From Pseudomonas sp. DY-1 (GTDB taxonomy: Bacteria > Pseudomonadota > Gammaproteobacteria > Pseudomonadales > Pseudomonadaceae): 64,000 nucleotides of DNA. Below, in pieces: positions 42,585 through 51,447 of the stretch. Every line of letters begins with the position of its first letter. The first letter of the stretch is position 1. Both the position numbers and the translations under genes were made by a program. The notes under the pieces are model-generated. The model had not been told where the DNA came from and made no database searches. It worked only from the letters and a program-made list of their open reading frames with translations. The stretch spans positions 248,001 through 312,000 of the forward strand of contig NZ_CP032616.1 of NCBI RefSeq assembly GCF_003626975.1. The letters run 5' to 3'.

Positions 42585-44558
42585 ATGATTCCCGAACTCG
42601 GCCACCTGGCCCTGATTCTTGCCCTGTGCATGGCTGTGGTGCAGGCGACCTTGCCGCTGATCGGCGCCTGGCGTGGTGACCGCCAGTGGATGAGCCTGGC
42701 TCAGCCCGCTGCCTGGGGGCAGTTCACCTTCCTGGCCTTTGCCTTCGGCTGCCTGACCTACGCGTTCATGGTGGATGACTTCTCCGTCGCCTATGTCGCC
42801 AGCAACTCCAACAGTGCACTGCCCTGGTACTTCAAGTTCAGTGCCGTCTGGGGCGCCCACGAAGGCTCGTTGCTGCTGTGGGCCCTGATCCTCGGTGGCT
42901 GGACCTTCGCGGTTTCGATCTTCTCCCGGCAACTGCCGGAAGTGATGCTGGCTCGTGTGCTGGCGGTCATGGGGATGATCAGCATCGGCTTCCTGCTGTT
43001 CCTGATCGTCACTTCCAACCCGTTCAATCGCCTGCTGCCGAACATGCCGGCTGACGGCAACGACCTCAATCCGTTGCTGCAGGACTTCGGCCTGATCGTC
43101 CATCCGCCGATGCTGTACATGGGCTACGTGGGCTTCTCGGTGGCCTTCGCCTTCGCCATCGCCGCATTGCTCGGCGGACGGCTGGATGCCGCCTGGGCGC
43201 GCTGGTCGCGGCCATGGACCATCATCGCCTGGGCTTTCCTTGGCGTCGGCATCGTGCTCGGCTCCTGGTGGGCCTACTACGAGCTGGGCTGGGGCGGCTG
43301 GTGGTTCTGGGATCCGGTGGAAAACGCCTCCTTCATGCCATGGCTGGTGGGCACTGCGCTGATTCACTCCCTGGCAGTGACCGAGAAACGCGGCGTGTTC
43401 AAGAGTTGGACCGTGCTGCTGGCCATCGCGGCGTTCTCCCTCAGCCTGCTGGGCACCTTCCTGGTCCGTTCCGGCGTGCTGACCTCTGTACACGCCTTTG
43501 CCTCCGACCCGGAGCGCGGTGTGTTCATCCTGGCGTTCCTGCTGTTGGTAGTGGGCGGTTCGCTGGCGCTGTTCGCGGTGCGTGCTCCCGTTGTGAAGAG
43601 CCAGGTGGGCTTCGCTCTCTGGTCCCGCGAGACCCTGCTCCTGGTGAACAACCTGGTGCTGGTGGTGGCGGCGTCGATGATCCTGCTCGGCACCCTCTAC
43701 CCGCTGGTACTGGATGCCTTGTCTGGCGCCAAGCTGTCGGTGGGCCCGCCGTACTTCAATGCCCTGTTCCTGCCGTTGATGGGCCTCGTCATGCTGGCCC
43801 TGGCGGTCGGCGTGCTGGTGCGCTGGAAGGATACGCCGGTGAAATGGCTGCTGGGCATGCTCGGTCCGGTGCTGATCGGCAGCCTGCTGTTGGGTGTGCT
43901 GGCCGCCTTCTTCTATGGCGACTTCCACTGGGCGGTGCTGGCTGTGGGCGCGTTGTCCGCCTGGGTCGTGCTGGCCGGTGTTCGCGATCTGCTCGACAAG
44001 ACCCGTCACAAGGGCCTGCTCAAAGGCGCCGCTGGCCTGACCCGTAGCTACTGGGGCATGCAACTGGCCCACGCCGGTATCGCCGTCTGTGCCCTGGGCG
44101 TAGTGCTATCCAGCCAGTACAGCGCTGAGCGCGACCTGCGGCTGGCTCCGGGCGAGTCGGTGGAGTTGGGCGGCTATCGTTTCCTCTTCGAGGGCGCTGC
44201 GCATCATGAAGGCCCGAACTTCACCTCCGACAAGGGAACCGTGATCGTCTATGAGGGCGAGAACCAGGTGACGGTATTGCACCCGGAGAAGCGGCTCTAC
44301 ACCGTTCAGCAATCGGTGATGACCGAAGCCGGCATCGACGCTGGCTTCACCCGCGATCTCTACGTCGCGCTCGGCGAACCCCTGGACAATGGCGCCTGGG
44401 CTGTGCGCGTTCACGTCAAACCCTTCGTCCGCTGGATCTGGCTGGGCGGCTTGCTGATGGGCCTTGGCGGCCTGCTGGCGGCCTTCGACCGCCGCTACCG
44501 CGTGAAAGTGAAGACCCGCGTCCGTGAGGCGCTGGGGATGGCTGGAGCCCAAGCATGA
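42585..44558 (+). CDS. ccmF: Cytochrome c haem lyase subunit CcmF
   Basis: A 657-residue polytopic membrane protein (about 14-15 helices) with the WWD domain (GGWWFWDPVENASFMPW) and WGAHEGSLLLW near the N-terminus. It attaches haem to apocytochrome c together with CcmH and CcmI. ATG 42585 follows the ccmE stop by four bases. Its TGA overlaps the ccmG ATG. Confidence 0.96.
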   Translation: MIPELGHLALILALCMAVVQATLPLIGAWRGDRQWMSLAQPAAWGQFTFLAFAFGCLTYAFMVDDFSVAYVASNSNSALPWYFKFSAVWGAHEGSLLLWALILGGWTFAVSIFSRQLPEVMLARVLAVMGMISIGFLLFLIVTSNPFNRLLPNMPADGNDLNPLLQDFGLIVHPPMLYMGYVGFSVAFAFAIAALLGGRLDAAWARWSRPWTIIAWAFLGVGIVLGSWWAYYELGWGGWWFWDPVENASFMPWLVGTALIHSLAVTEKRGVFKSWTVLLAIAAFSLSLLGTFLVRSGVLTSVHAFASDPERGVFILAFLLLVVGGSLALFAVRAPVVKSQVGFALWSRETLLLVNNLVLVVAASMILLGTLYPLVLDALSGAKLSVGPPYFNALFLPLMGLVMLALAVGVLVRWKDTPVKWLLGMLGPVLIGSLLLGVLAAFFYGDFHWAVLAVGALSAWVVLAGVRDLLDKTRHKGLLKGAAGLTRSYWGMQLAHAGIAVCALGVVLSSQYSAERDLRLAPGESVELGGYRFLFEGAAHHEGPNFTSDKGTVIVYEGENQVTVLHPEKRLYTVQQSVMTEAGIDAGFTRDLYVALGEPLDNGAWAVRVHVKPFVRWIWLGGLLMGLGGLLAAFDRRYRVKVKTRVREALGMAGAQA

Positions 44559-45091
44559 AGCGTTTGATCCTCGTCCTGCCGCTGCTGGGCTTCCTTGCCA
44601 TCGCGGTATTCCTTTATCGCGGGCTGTTCCTTGACCCGGCCGAGTTACCCTCGGCCCTGATCGGCAAACCGTTCCCGGCCTTCTCGCTGCCCAATGTCAC
44701 CGGCGAGCGCACCCTCACCGAGGCCGATCTCAAAGGTAAGCCGGCGCTGGTCAACGTCTGGGGCACCTGGTGTGTCTCCTGCCGCGTCGAGCACCCGGTG
44801 CTGAACAAGCTGGCACAGATGGGCGTGACCATCTACGGCGTCAACTACAAGGATGACAACGCCGCCGCGCTGAAATGGCTAAAGGAATTCCACAACCCTT
44901 ATCAGCTGGACATCCGCGACGAACAGGGCAGCCTCGGTCTGGACCTGGGCGTGTATGGCGCGCCGGAAACCTTCCTGATCGACAAGGACGGCATCATTCG
45001 CCACAAGTTCGTCGGCGTGATCGACGAAGTGGTCTGGCGCGAGCAACTGGCCCCTCTGTACCAGTCCCTGGCGGATGAGGGCGGCAAATGA
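44555..45091 (+). CDS. ccmG: Thiol:disulfide interchange protein CcmG (DsbE)
   Basis: A 178-residue thioredoxin-fold protein anchored by an N-terminal helix (about 4-22). The redox site is WGTWCVSC (about 70-77), and the family's acidic GVNYKDD and YGAPETFLID motifs follow. It reduces the apocytochrome CXXCH pair in the periplasm for haem attachment. It overlaps ccmF and ccmH by ATGA at each side. Confidence 0.95.
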   Translation: MKRLILVLPLLGFLAIAVFLYRGLFLDPAELPSALIGKPFPAFSLPNVTGERTLTEADLKGKPALVNVWGTWCVSCRVEHPVLNKLAQMGVTIYGVNYKDDNAAALKWLKEFHNPYQLDIRDEQGSLGLDLGVYGAPETFLIDKDGIIRHKFVGVIDEVVWREQLAPLYQSLADEGGK

Positions 45092-45576
45092 AGCGTCTGA
45101 TCGCTGCTGCCCTGCTGGGGCTGGCCCTTACCGGTGTCGCCAAGGCCGCCATCGATACCTACCAGTTCAAGGATGAGGCCGAGCGCGAGCGCTTCCGCGT
45201 CCTGACCGAAGAACTGCGTTGCCCGAAGTGCCAGAACCAGAATATCGCCGACTCCAACGCACCGATTGCCACCGACCTGCGCCGGGAAATCTTCCGCATG
45301 CTGGAGGAGGGCAAGAACAACGACGAGATCGTCGACTACCTGGTGGCGCGCTACGGCGACTTCGTGCGCTACAAGCCGCCGGTCAACGCACGCACCGTGT
45401 TGCTCTGGTATGGCCCCGCTGGGCTGCTGATAGGAGGGCTGGTGGTGCTGGGCATCATCGTCGTCCGCCGCCGCCGGGTAGAGAACAGCCCTGCGCAGGT
45501 GCTGCTTTCCGCCGATGAGCAGGCCCGCCTCGATGCCCTGCTGAACTCCGAGAACCAGGACAAGAAAGACTCATGA
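45088..45576 (+). CDS. ccmH: Cytochrome c maturation protein CcmH
   Basis: A 162-residue protein with a signal peptide (1-20), the redox motif [19 protein letters not shown] (about 45-63), a helical bundle and a C-terminal membrane helix (about 103-125). It works with CcmG on the apocytochrome disulfide. This is the short CcmH; the TPR part is in the next gene, ccmI, as in other Pseudomonas. ATG 45088 overlaps the ccmG stop. Confidence 0.95.
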   Translation: MKRLIAAALLGLALTGVAKAAIDTYQFKDEAERERFRVLTEELRCPKCQNQNIADSNAPIATDLRREIFRMLEEGKNNDEIVDYLVARYGDFVRYKPPVNARTVLLWYGPAGLLIGGLVVLGIIVVRRRRVENSPAQVLLSADEQARLDALLNSENQDKKDS

Positions 45577-46784
45577 TCGATTTCTGGCTCGCCGCCGGCC
45601 TGCTTCTGCTGGTCGCCCTGGCTTTCCTGCTGATCCCCGTGCTCCGCGGCCGCAAGGCCCAGACCGAGGAAGACCGCACCGCCCTCAACGTGGCCCTTTA
45701 TCAGGAGCGCCTGGACGAACTGGACTCCCAGCACGCCGCCGGCACCCTGACGGCCGAGCAGTTCGAGGCTGGCCGCGCAGAAGCAGCCCGTGAGCTGTTG
45801 GCCGATACCGAAGGTGCCGACATCAACCGCATTTCCCGGTTGGGCAAGGCCCTGCCGCTGGTGGCCGCCATCCTTGCACCGGCACTCGGTTTTGGCCTGT
45901 ACCTGCATTGGGGCGCCAGCAACAAGGTGGAGCTGGCCCGTGAACTGCGCGAGCAGCCGCGCAGCATCGAAGAAATGACTTCGCGCCTGGAGCGGGTGGT
46001 CGAGGCACAGCCGGAATCCGCTGAAGGCTGGTACTTCCTTGGTCGTACTTACATGGCCCAGGATCGGCCGGCGGACGCCGCGCGTGCCTACGAGCAGGCG
46101 GTCAAGCGCGGGGGCCGTGAGCCCGAGCTGCTTGGCCAGTGGGCACAGGCCCTGTACTTCGCCAGCCAGAAGAAGCTGACCCCCGAGGTCAAGGCTCTCA
46201 CTGAAGAGGCCCTGAAGGCCGACCCCAATGAAATCACCAGTCTCGGACTGCTTGGTATTGCAGGCTTCGAGGAAGGCCGCTTCCAGGATGCGATCACCTA
46301 CTGGGAGCGCCTGATCACCCAGCTTCCGGCTGACGACCCGTCCCGCGCTGCCCTGCAGGGCGGTATCGACAAGGCGCGCGAAAAGCTCAAGGAAAGCGGT
46401 GTGGCAGTAGAAGAGCCTGCCGCAGCCCCGGCTCCAACCGGTGCCCAGCTCAAGGTCCATGTCGATCTGGCGGCAGCACTGAAGGATAAGGTGCAGCCGG
46501 GCGACAGTGTGTTCATCTTCGCCCGCGCCACCTCCGGTCCGCCCATGCCACTGGCGGTCAAGCGCATGACTGTGGCCGACCTGCCGGTGGAAGTAAGCCT
46601 GAGCGACGCGGACGCGATGATGCCGCAGCTTAAGCTGTCCAACTTCCCACAGGTGCAACTGGTCGCCCGGATCTCCCGTAGTGGCAATGCGACCGCAGGT
46701 GAATGGATAGGAAGCAGTTCGCCGCTGTCTACTGGTACGTCGGATACCCAACGACTGACCATCGACAGCCCGGACAAGAAATGA
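45573..46784 (+). CDS. ccmI: Apocytochrome c chaperone CcmI (CycH)
   Basis: A 403-residue membrane protein: two N-terminal helices (about 3-20 and 93-112) bracket a cytoplasmic loop, followed by periplasmic TPR repeats (about 125-285; [20 protein letters not shown]) and a C-terminal domain (about 295-403). TPRs bind the C-terminus of apocytochrome c and deliver it to CcmFH. It overlaps ccmH, and its TGA overlaps the start of a lipoprotein gene. Confidence 0.93.
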   Translation: MIDFWLAAGLLLLVALAFLLIPVLRGRKAQTEEDRTALNVALYQERLDELDSQHAAGTLTAEQFEAGRAEAARELLADTEGADINRISRLGKALPLVAAILAPALGFGLYLHWGASNKVELARELREQPRSIEEMTSRLERVVEAQPESAEGWYFLGRTYMAQDRPADAARAYEQAVKRGGREPELLGQWAQALYFASQKKLTPEVKALTEEALKADPNEITSLGLLGIAGFEEGRFQDAITYWERLITQLPADDPSRAALQGGIDKAREKLKESGVAVEEPAAAPAPTGAQLKVHVDLAAALKDKVQPGDSVFIFARATSGPPMPLAVKRMTVADLPVEVSLSDADAMMPQLKLSNFPQVQLVARISRSGNATAGEWIGSSSPLSTGTSDTQRLTIDSPDKK

Positions 46785-47227
46785 CCATCCAAACTGCACT
46801 TTCGGCAGCGCCGAGCACTCGCTTCGGCCTGCCCCTGATCTGTCTCCTGCTGACCCTGGCCGGCTGTGCTGGCCAGGGTCCGTACCATGAACCCGATGAG
46901 CCGGAGTGGGAGCCTTCCCGCACGCCGCCAGCGGTTCAGACTCCGCCGCCGCAGAATCGCCCCATTCCGCCGGTGCAGCCGCAGCCTCCCAAGCAGGCCC
47001 CGCGCATGAAGGCCCACCCGCGCTTCGCTCCGCCACCCGGTGGTAATTGCTATTGGGATACCGGCCTGGGCGTCTATGTGCTCGAAGGTGAGCGCAACGT
47101 CTTCTATCGCGAGCGCGTTTACTATCGCTGGGATAATGGCTGGAGCTACTCCAATAGCCCGCAGGGACCCTGGCAGCCCACCGACGCCAGCGGCGTTCCG
47201 GCAGGTCTAGGCCGGCATTTCCACTGA
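46781..47227 (+). CDS. Lipoprotein of unknown function, last gene of the ccm operon
   Basis: A 148-residue protein with a lipoprotein signal: hydrophobic segment about 19-30 and lipobox LTLAGC. A Pro/Glu-rich linker (about 36-78) leads to a small Tyr/Trp-rich domain: [20 protein letters not shown] and [18 protein letters not shown]. The latter looks like a repeated aromatic motif of small envelope proteins. ATG 46781 overlaps the ccmI stop (ATGA), so it is cotranscribed with the ccm genes, but I do not recognise a known maturation factor. A GC-rich hairpin follows. Confidence 0.75.
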   Translation: MTIQTALSAAPSTRFGLPLICLLLTLAGCAGQGPYHEPDEPEWEPSRTPPAVQTPPPQNRPIPPVQPQPPKQAPRMKAHPRFAPPPGGNCYWDTGLGVYVLEGERNVFYRERVYYRWDNGWSYSNSPQGPWQPTDASGVPAGLGRHFH

Positions 47228-47237
47228 TTCCGGCTTT

Positions 47238-47264
47238 GTGGAGCGAGCCCGCTGCCCGCTCCAC
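47238..47264 (+). terminator. Possible terminator after the ccm operon
   Basis: Stem GTGGAGCG / CGCTCCAC (eight perfect pairs) with an 11-base GC-rich loop, 10 bases past the lipoprotein stop. No T run follows, so it may act as a stability or Rho-linked element. Confidence 0.4.
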
Positions 47265-47379
47265 GCCCCCTGGCCGCGCCGGGCCATAAGAGAAGATCTA
47301 CACATCCTTGCCCCCGCCAGTTGCCCTCGACGAGCACCTTATGTAGTGTGCTGGCACTGCGCTATCTAGGAGGCCGAGG

Positions 47380-47928
47380 ATGCCGCCCCGTCTTGCTTTT
47401 GCCGCCATTGCCCTGCTGTTGGCGCAACCCCTTACCGCCCAGGTCTACCAGTGGCGCGATGCCGATGGGAAGCTGCACTTCACCGACACTCCGCCGCCCC
47501 AGAGCCGCGCCGTACAGAGCGACAACCTCCAGGTGAACAGCATGGATGCGCTCCCGCCCAAGCAGCCGGAACCTGCTGTGGACGCCGCGGCGCAGTCACC
47601 ATCGCTCACACCCGCCCAGCTCCAGCAAAAGGGCATGCAGCAGTGCTCTACGGCTATCGCGCGTATGCCCACCTTGATCAATGAGACGCAAAAGCTCGGT
47701 CGCGATGCAGTGCGCAAGCAGAAGATCACCCAGAACCAGCTGGACAAGGCCATGTTCAAGATGGACGACTTCTACAAGGGCTTGAAGCGCAACGAGCGTG
47801 AATGCGTGAGCGAGTACGTTGCCAGCGAGAAGAGCCGGGTTTCCATCGACTGCCTGGCCGATACGCAGGACGTGCTGACGTTCGGCCAGTGCATGCAGTT
47901 CGCCGAGTGGGCCGAGACTTTCAAGTAG
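47380..47928 (+). CDS. DUF4124 domain secreted protein
   Basis: A 182-residue protein with a Sec signal (about 1-21, ending LTAQ) and an N-terminal DUF4124 domain (VYQWRDADGKLHFTDTPPP), then a variable helical region with Cys residues (CSTAIARM; CVSEYVASEK; CLADTQDVLTFGQCMQF). DUF4124 proteins are common small periplasmic proteins without a fixed function. TAGGAGGCCGAGG precedes ATG 47380. It converges with the luxR gene with only three bases between the stops. Confidence 0.85.
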   Translation: MPPRLAFAAIALLLAQPLTAQVYQWRDADGKLHFTDTPPPQSRAVQSDNLQVNSMDALPPKQPEPAVDAAAQSPSLTPAQLQQKGMQQCSTAIARMPTLINETQKLGRDAVRKQKITQNQLDKAMFKMDDFYKGLKRNERECVSEYVASEKSRVSIDCLADTQDVLTFGQCMQFAEWAETFK

Positions 47929-47931
47929 AGC

Positions 47932-48735
47932 TCAGGGGTTTTCCGGGTCGTGTCCCAGGGCCTGGATGAACAGCGAGAACAACTCCGGTTGGGAAGAAAT
48001 GTCCAGCTTGGCGTAGAGATGCCGACGATGCACTTTCACCGTTTCCGGTGAAATCGCCAGTCGCTCGGCCATGGCCTTGGACGAGTAACCCCGGAGGATC
48101 AGTCGGGCGATCTCCAGCTCCCGATCCGACAGCACACCGGCGCCGAACTGGCTCAGGGCGTCGCGCACCTGCGAGGCCACTTCATCCTGGCGTGTCAGCA
48201 ACGGAACATGGGTGCGCTGCAGCCAGTGCTGTTTCATCAGTGGCAAGACCCATCCCGACAGCAACCCCAGCAATCCACACTCCTCGGCGCTGAAGCGGCG
48301 ACGCATGCCCAGCGACAATGAGAGGCTGCTCTGGCTCTCCAGCTGGACGATGAATTGCACCTCGTCTTCCAGAACGTTGTCGTGGAAGTAGTTCAGGTAG
48401 TACTCGCTCTGGCGGAAATGGTCAGGTGCGATCTCTTCCAGCCGGTAGAAACCATTGGGTAGGCCTTCGCGGCAAGTCTGGTAGAACGGGTCGAGCAGGT
48501 ACAAACCGTCCAGGTAGACAGGCATGGAGGCCGGCCCGGCCTGCGGTTCAGCGTCGTACTCCTCCTGGGGTTGAGGCGCCCCGTCGCTTGGGTAGAAGGT
48601 CGCCAGCGCATTGTCGAAGGGCAGCCACTGGTGCAGCAGCAGGATGAGCTGTTTCCAGAAGCGGTCGCCACCGAGCTGTCCGATTGTGCGGCCCAGGCCG
48701 GCGTGCAGGGCGGCTTCCCTGAACAGACTGTCCAT
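47932..48735 (-). CDS. LuxR-family transcriptional regulator of the permease-BapF module
   Basis: A 267-residue regulator: an N-terminal sensor part without recognisable receiver domain (1-190) and a C-terminal LuxR-type HTH (about 195-260; SDRELEIARLILRGYSSKAM, SPETVKVHRRHLYAKL). ATG at 48735 is preceded by GGAG at the right distance on the minus strand; the frame is open further up but crosses the intergenic region. It is divergent from an amino-acid permease and bapF; in P. aeruginosa the same regulator-permease-peptidase order exists. It probably controls them in response to a peptide or amino acid. Confidence 0.88.
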   Translation of the reverse strand: MDSLFREAALHAGLGRTIGQLGGDRFWKQLILLLHQWLPFDNALATFYPSDGAPQPQEEYDAEPQAGPASMPVYLDGLYLLDPFYQTCREGLPNGFYRLEEIAPDHFRQSEYYLNYFHDNVLEDEVQFIVQLESQSSLSLSLGMRRRFSAEECGLLGLLSGWVLPLMKQHWLQRTHVPLLTRQDEVASQVRDALSQFGAGVLSDRELEIARLILRGYSSKAMAERLAISPETVKVHRRHLYAKLDISSQPELFSLFIQALGHDPENP

Positions 48736-48763
48736 CCGGTTCTCCGATCGATATGAGGGGAAG

Positions 48764-48779
48764 GGGTACCCAAGCTTGG
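48764..48779. promoter_or_regulatory. Adjoining palindromes in the luxR-permease gap
   Basis: GGGTACCC (48764-48771) and CCAAGCTTGG (48770-48779) are perfect palindromes sharing two bases, 29-44 bases upstream of the luxR start. They could be a binding site for the regulator in the 207-base divergent gap; no promoter is clear. Confidence 0.3.
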
Positions 48780-48942
48780 CTGATCCGGGGCGGGCATCGT
48801 CAAGGGGCGTACTCCAATAGGGTGATTGGCGTTTCCGGGAGGTCTGCCGAGAATCTGCCCACAACGACAGCGTCCCCATCACGCGACGCACCTTACCAAT
48901 TCCTACTGCCTCAACCACCAATAACAACCAGAGGATCAGGAT

Positions 48943-50307
48943 ATGCCCGCCCCCACCCCGGAGAACGGCGTGCTCAAGCCCAGGCTGAGCACCGCTGACG
49001 TAGTTGCCATCACTGTTTCCAGTGTCACCCCCGCGAGTTCAGTTTTCGTCATCGCGCCCTTCGCCATCCAGCAGGCTGGTAGCGGTGCCTTCCTTTCCTA
49101 CGCGCTTGCCGGCGTGCTGGCGTTGATGTTCGCCTGGTCCTACGCGGAGCTGGGGCGTGCCCATAAGTCTGCCGGTGGCGAATACGTCTACGCCAAGCGC
49201 GTGTTCGGCGGCCTGCCCGGCTACGCGACCTTCCTCCTGGTGTTGGCGATGCTGCTGTTCATCCCGCCGGTGCTGGCCACCGGGGCTGCGACCTACCTCA
49301 ATGTCGCGCTCGGCACGCAGCTCGACTCGCAAGTGGTCGCACTGGTGGTCGTGGCCGCCAGCTACCTGCTGGGTATCCTCAACATCAAGCTCAATGCCTG
49401 GGTCACTGGCGCCTGCCTGCTTCTGGAAGTGGCGGCCCTGCTGGTGATAGTCGCGCTCGGATTCGGTAATGCCTCGCAGCCGGCCAGCGTGCTATTGCAT
49501 CCGCAGATCGTCGACAACGGCGTACTGGGCGTGGCACCCATGGCGCTGGTGCTGAGTGCAGTCGGCATGGCGCTGTTCTCCTACAACGGCTTCGGTGGGG
49601 CGGTGCTCATGGCCGAAGACATGAAATGTGGCGGTCGTGGGGTTCCCCGTGCTGTGCTCTGGTCGCTGCTGCTGGTGGTCGCCATCGAGCTGATCCCGCT
49701 CACCGCCATCCTCATCGGCGCACCGTCGCTCTCGGAAATGATCGCCAGCCCCGACCCCATCGGTTACCTGCTCACGAGCCATGGCAACGAGACGCTGTCG
49801 CGACTGGTCAGTGCCGGCATTTTCCTCTCCGTGTTCAACGCCATCATCGCCATCGTCATCCAGATCGGCCGAGTGATCTTCAGCAGCGGCCGCGACGAGC
49901 TGTGGATGCCTTCCCTCAATCGCGCTTTCACCCGCATCCATCCACGCTGGGAGTCGCCCTGGCTGGCCACGCTGTTCCTGGCCGTGCCGTCGGCGCTGCT
50001 CAGCTTCAGTTCCAACCTGGCGGAGATGACCTCCTTCACGGTGTTGCTGATCGTCCTGGTCTACCTGATCGTCGGCCTCTGTGCGCTCTTCAGTCGCGTA
50101 TTGCGGCGTGATGTCGAGCACGGATACCGCATGCCGCTCTGGCCGCTGCCTGCGCTGCTGGCAGTCACCGGTGCGGGGTACTTGCTGCTCAAGCTGTCCC
50201 AGGAAGCATCCAGCCGGGATCTTTTGATCATCTTCGGGCTGCTGGCTGTATCGGCCATCCTCTATGGCACCTACGGCAAACTCAGCCCAGCTTTCCAGAA
50301 ACTCTGA
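48943..50307 (+). CDS. APC-family amino acid permease
   Basis: A 454-residue transporter with twelve hydrophobic helices. The family features are in the first third: VVAITVSSVTPASSVFVIAP, FAWSYAELGRAHKSAGGEYVY. It imports amino acids or related amines, coupled to protons; the substrate cannot be read from sequence, but the next gene, a beta-peptidyl aminopeptidase, points to small peptides' products. AGGATCAGGAT precedes ATG 48943. It is divergent from the luxR gene and 15 bases before bapF. Confidence 0.9.
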   Translation: MPAPTPENGVLKPRLSTADVVAITVSSVTPASSVFVIAPFAIQQAGSGAFLSYALAGVLALMFAWSYAELGRAHKSAGGEYVYAKRVFGGLPGYATFLLVLAMLLFIPPVLATGAATYLNVALGTQLDSQVVALVVVAASYLLGILNIKLNAWVTGACLLLEVAALLVIVALGFGNASQPASVLLHPQIVDNGVLGVAPMALVLSAVGMALFSYNGFGGAVLMAEDMKCGGRGVPRAVLWSLLLVVAIELIPLTAILIGAPSLSEMIASPDPIGYLLTSHGNETLSRLVSAGIFLSVFNAIIAIVIQIGRVIFSSGRDELWMPSLNRAFTRIHPRWESPWLATLFLAVPSALLSFSSNLAEMTSFTVLLIVLVYLIVGLCALFSRVLRRDVEHGYRMPLWPLPALLAVTGAGYLLLKLSQEASSRDLLIIFGLLAVSAILYGTYGKLSPAFQKL

Positions 50308-50322
50308 TTCACAGGAGTCGCT

Positions 50323-51429
50323 ATGCGCGCGCGTCAACTTGGTATCACCATCGGACTCGGTACGCCGGGTGAGTTCAACGCCATCACGGATGTGCCGGGT
50401 GTGCGGGTCGGCCACAGCACGATCTGCGAGGAGCGCGACGACAAGCCAGTGCGCACCGGTGTGACGGTGGTGCAGCCCCGTGACGGTTCGGCGCGCGAGC
50501 AGCCCTGCTTCGCCGGCTGCCATGTGCTCAACGGAAATGGGGATGCCACCGGACTGGAGTGGATTCGCGAGGCAGGCCTGTTGACCACGCCCATCGCCAT
50601 TACCAATACCCACAGCGTCGGCGTGGTGCGCGATGCGCTCGTGGCTGCCGAGCGGGACGGGGCCAGGGATGCGGTGTACTGGTGCATGCCGGTGGTGATG
50701 GAAACCTACGATGGCCTGCTGAATGATATCTGGGGTCAGCATGTAGGGCCGGAACAGGTGACCGAGGCGCTGGTCGGGGCTCGCTCCGGTGCGGTGAGCG
50801 AAGGTCCGGTGGGCGGTGGTACCGGCATGATCTGCCACGAGTTCAAGGGCGGTATCGGAACCGCTTCCCGGCGTCTCGCCGCGGAGCAGGGGGGCTGGAC
50901 CGTGGGCGCCCTGGTACAGGCGAACCATGGTGTGCGCCAGGAGCTGCGCGTGGATGGCTATCCGGTCGGCCGCGCGCTGCGGGAAATCGAGTCTCCCTTC
51001 GCCGAGCGTGATACCCCCGGTATGGGCTCCATTGTGGTCATTCTGGCAACCGATGCGCCGCTGCTGCCGCACCAATGCCAGCGCCTGGCCCAGCGTGCCT
51101 CCATCGGAATCGCCCGCACCGGTGGCGGTACCGAGGACTCCAGCGGCGACATCTTCCTCGCCTTCGCCACCGGCAACCGGGACATGCCTGCGGCGGACTA
51201 CGCGCGCAAAGGCCTGCCGTTCAGCACGCCGCTCGCCATGGTCAACAACGATCACATCTCGCCATTGTTCGCGGCGGCTGCGGAGGCGGTGGAGGAGGCC
51301 ATCATCAATGCGCTATTGGCCGGGCGCGAGATGGTCTGCGCGGACGGCCGGCGAGTTCCGGCGCTGGACGGGGAGACCCTGCTGGAGGCTCTGAAGGTAC
51401 AGGGCTGGAGGGGGAAGCCTGCCCGCTGA
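50323..51429 (+). CDS. bapF: P1/DmpA family beta-peptidyl aminopeptidase (BapF)
   Basis: A 368-residue N-terminal-nucleophile hydrolase that cleaves itself between Gly235 and Ser236 (TPGMGSIVVILATDAPL), freeing Ser236 as catalytic residue. The family signatures NAITDVPGVRVGHSTI, NTHSVGVVRD, GPVGGGTGMICHEFKGGIGT and ARTGGGTEDSSGD are intact. BapF of P. aeruginosa (PA1486 as I recall) cleaves N-terminal beta-amino acids; relatives (DmpA) act on D- and L-amino acid amides. No signal peptide. CAGGAGTCGCT precedes ATG 50323. It is cotranscribed with the permease, and its stop codon lies in the loop of a strong hairpin. Confidence 0.9.
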   Translation: MRARQLGITIGLGTPGEFNAITDVPGVRVGHSTICEERDDKPVRTGVTVVQPRDGSAREQPCFAGCHVLNGNGDATGLEWIREAGLLTTPIAITNTHSVGVVRDALVAAERDGARDAVYWCMPVVMETYDGLLNDIWGQHVGPEQVTEALVGARSGAVSEGPVGGGTGMICHEFKGGIGTASRRLAAEQGGWTVGALVQANHGVRQELRVDGYPVGRALREIESPFAERDTPGMGSIVVILATDAPLLPHQCQRLAQRASIGIARTGGGTEDSSGDIFLAFATGNRDMPAADYARKGLPFSTPLAMVNNDHISPLFAAAAEAVEEAIINALLAGREMVCADGRRVPALDGETLLEALKVQGWRGKPAR

Positions 51430-51440
51430 TGCGGGCAGGC
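51417..51440. terminator. Bidirectional hairpin between bapF and the sulfate-binding gene
   Basis: GCCTGCCCGC-TGAT-GCGGGCAGGC, ten perfect G/C-rich pairs with a TGAT loop. The bapF TGA (51427-51429) sits in the loop. The sulfate-binding gene ends eight bases on, so the element serves both convergent transcripts. Confidence 0.7.
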
Positions 51441-51447
51441 CGGAGGT

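Noticed and set aside
42543..44072. Minus-strand open frame (509 codons) opposite ccmF
   Set aside because: His/Gln/Glu-rich, no motif, entirely antisense to a secure ccmF.
49492..51255. Long open frame (587 codons) on the minus strand opposite the permease and bapF
   Set aside because: Composition is His/Arg/Gln rich, no domain is recognisable, and two well-supported plus-strand genes cover it. GC-rich DNA gives such antisense frames.
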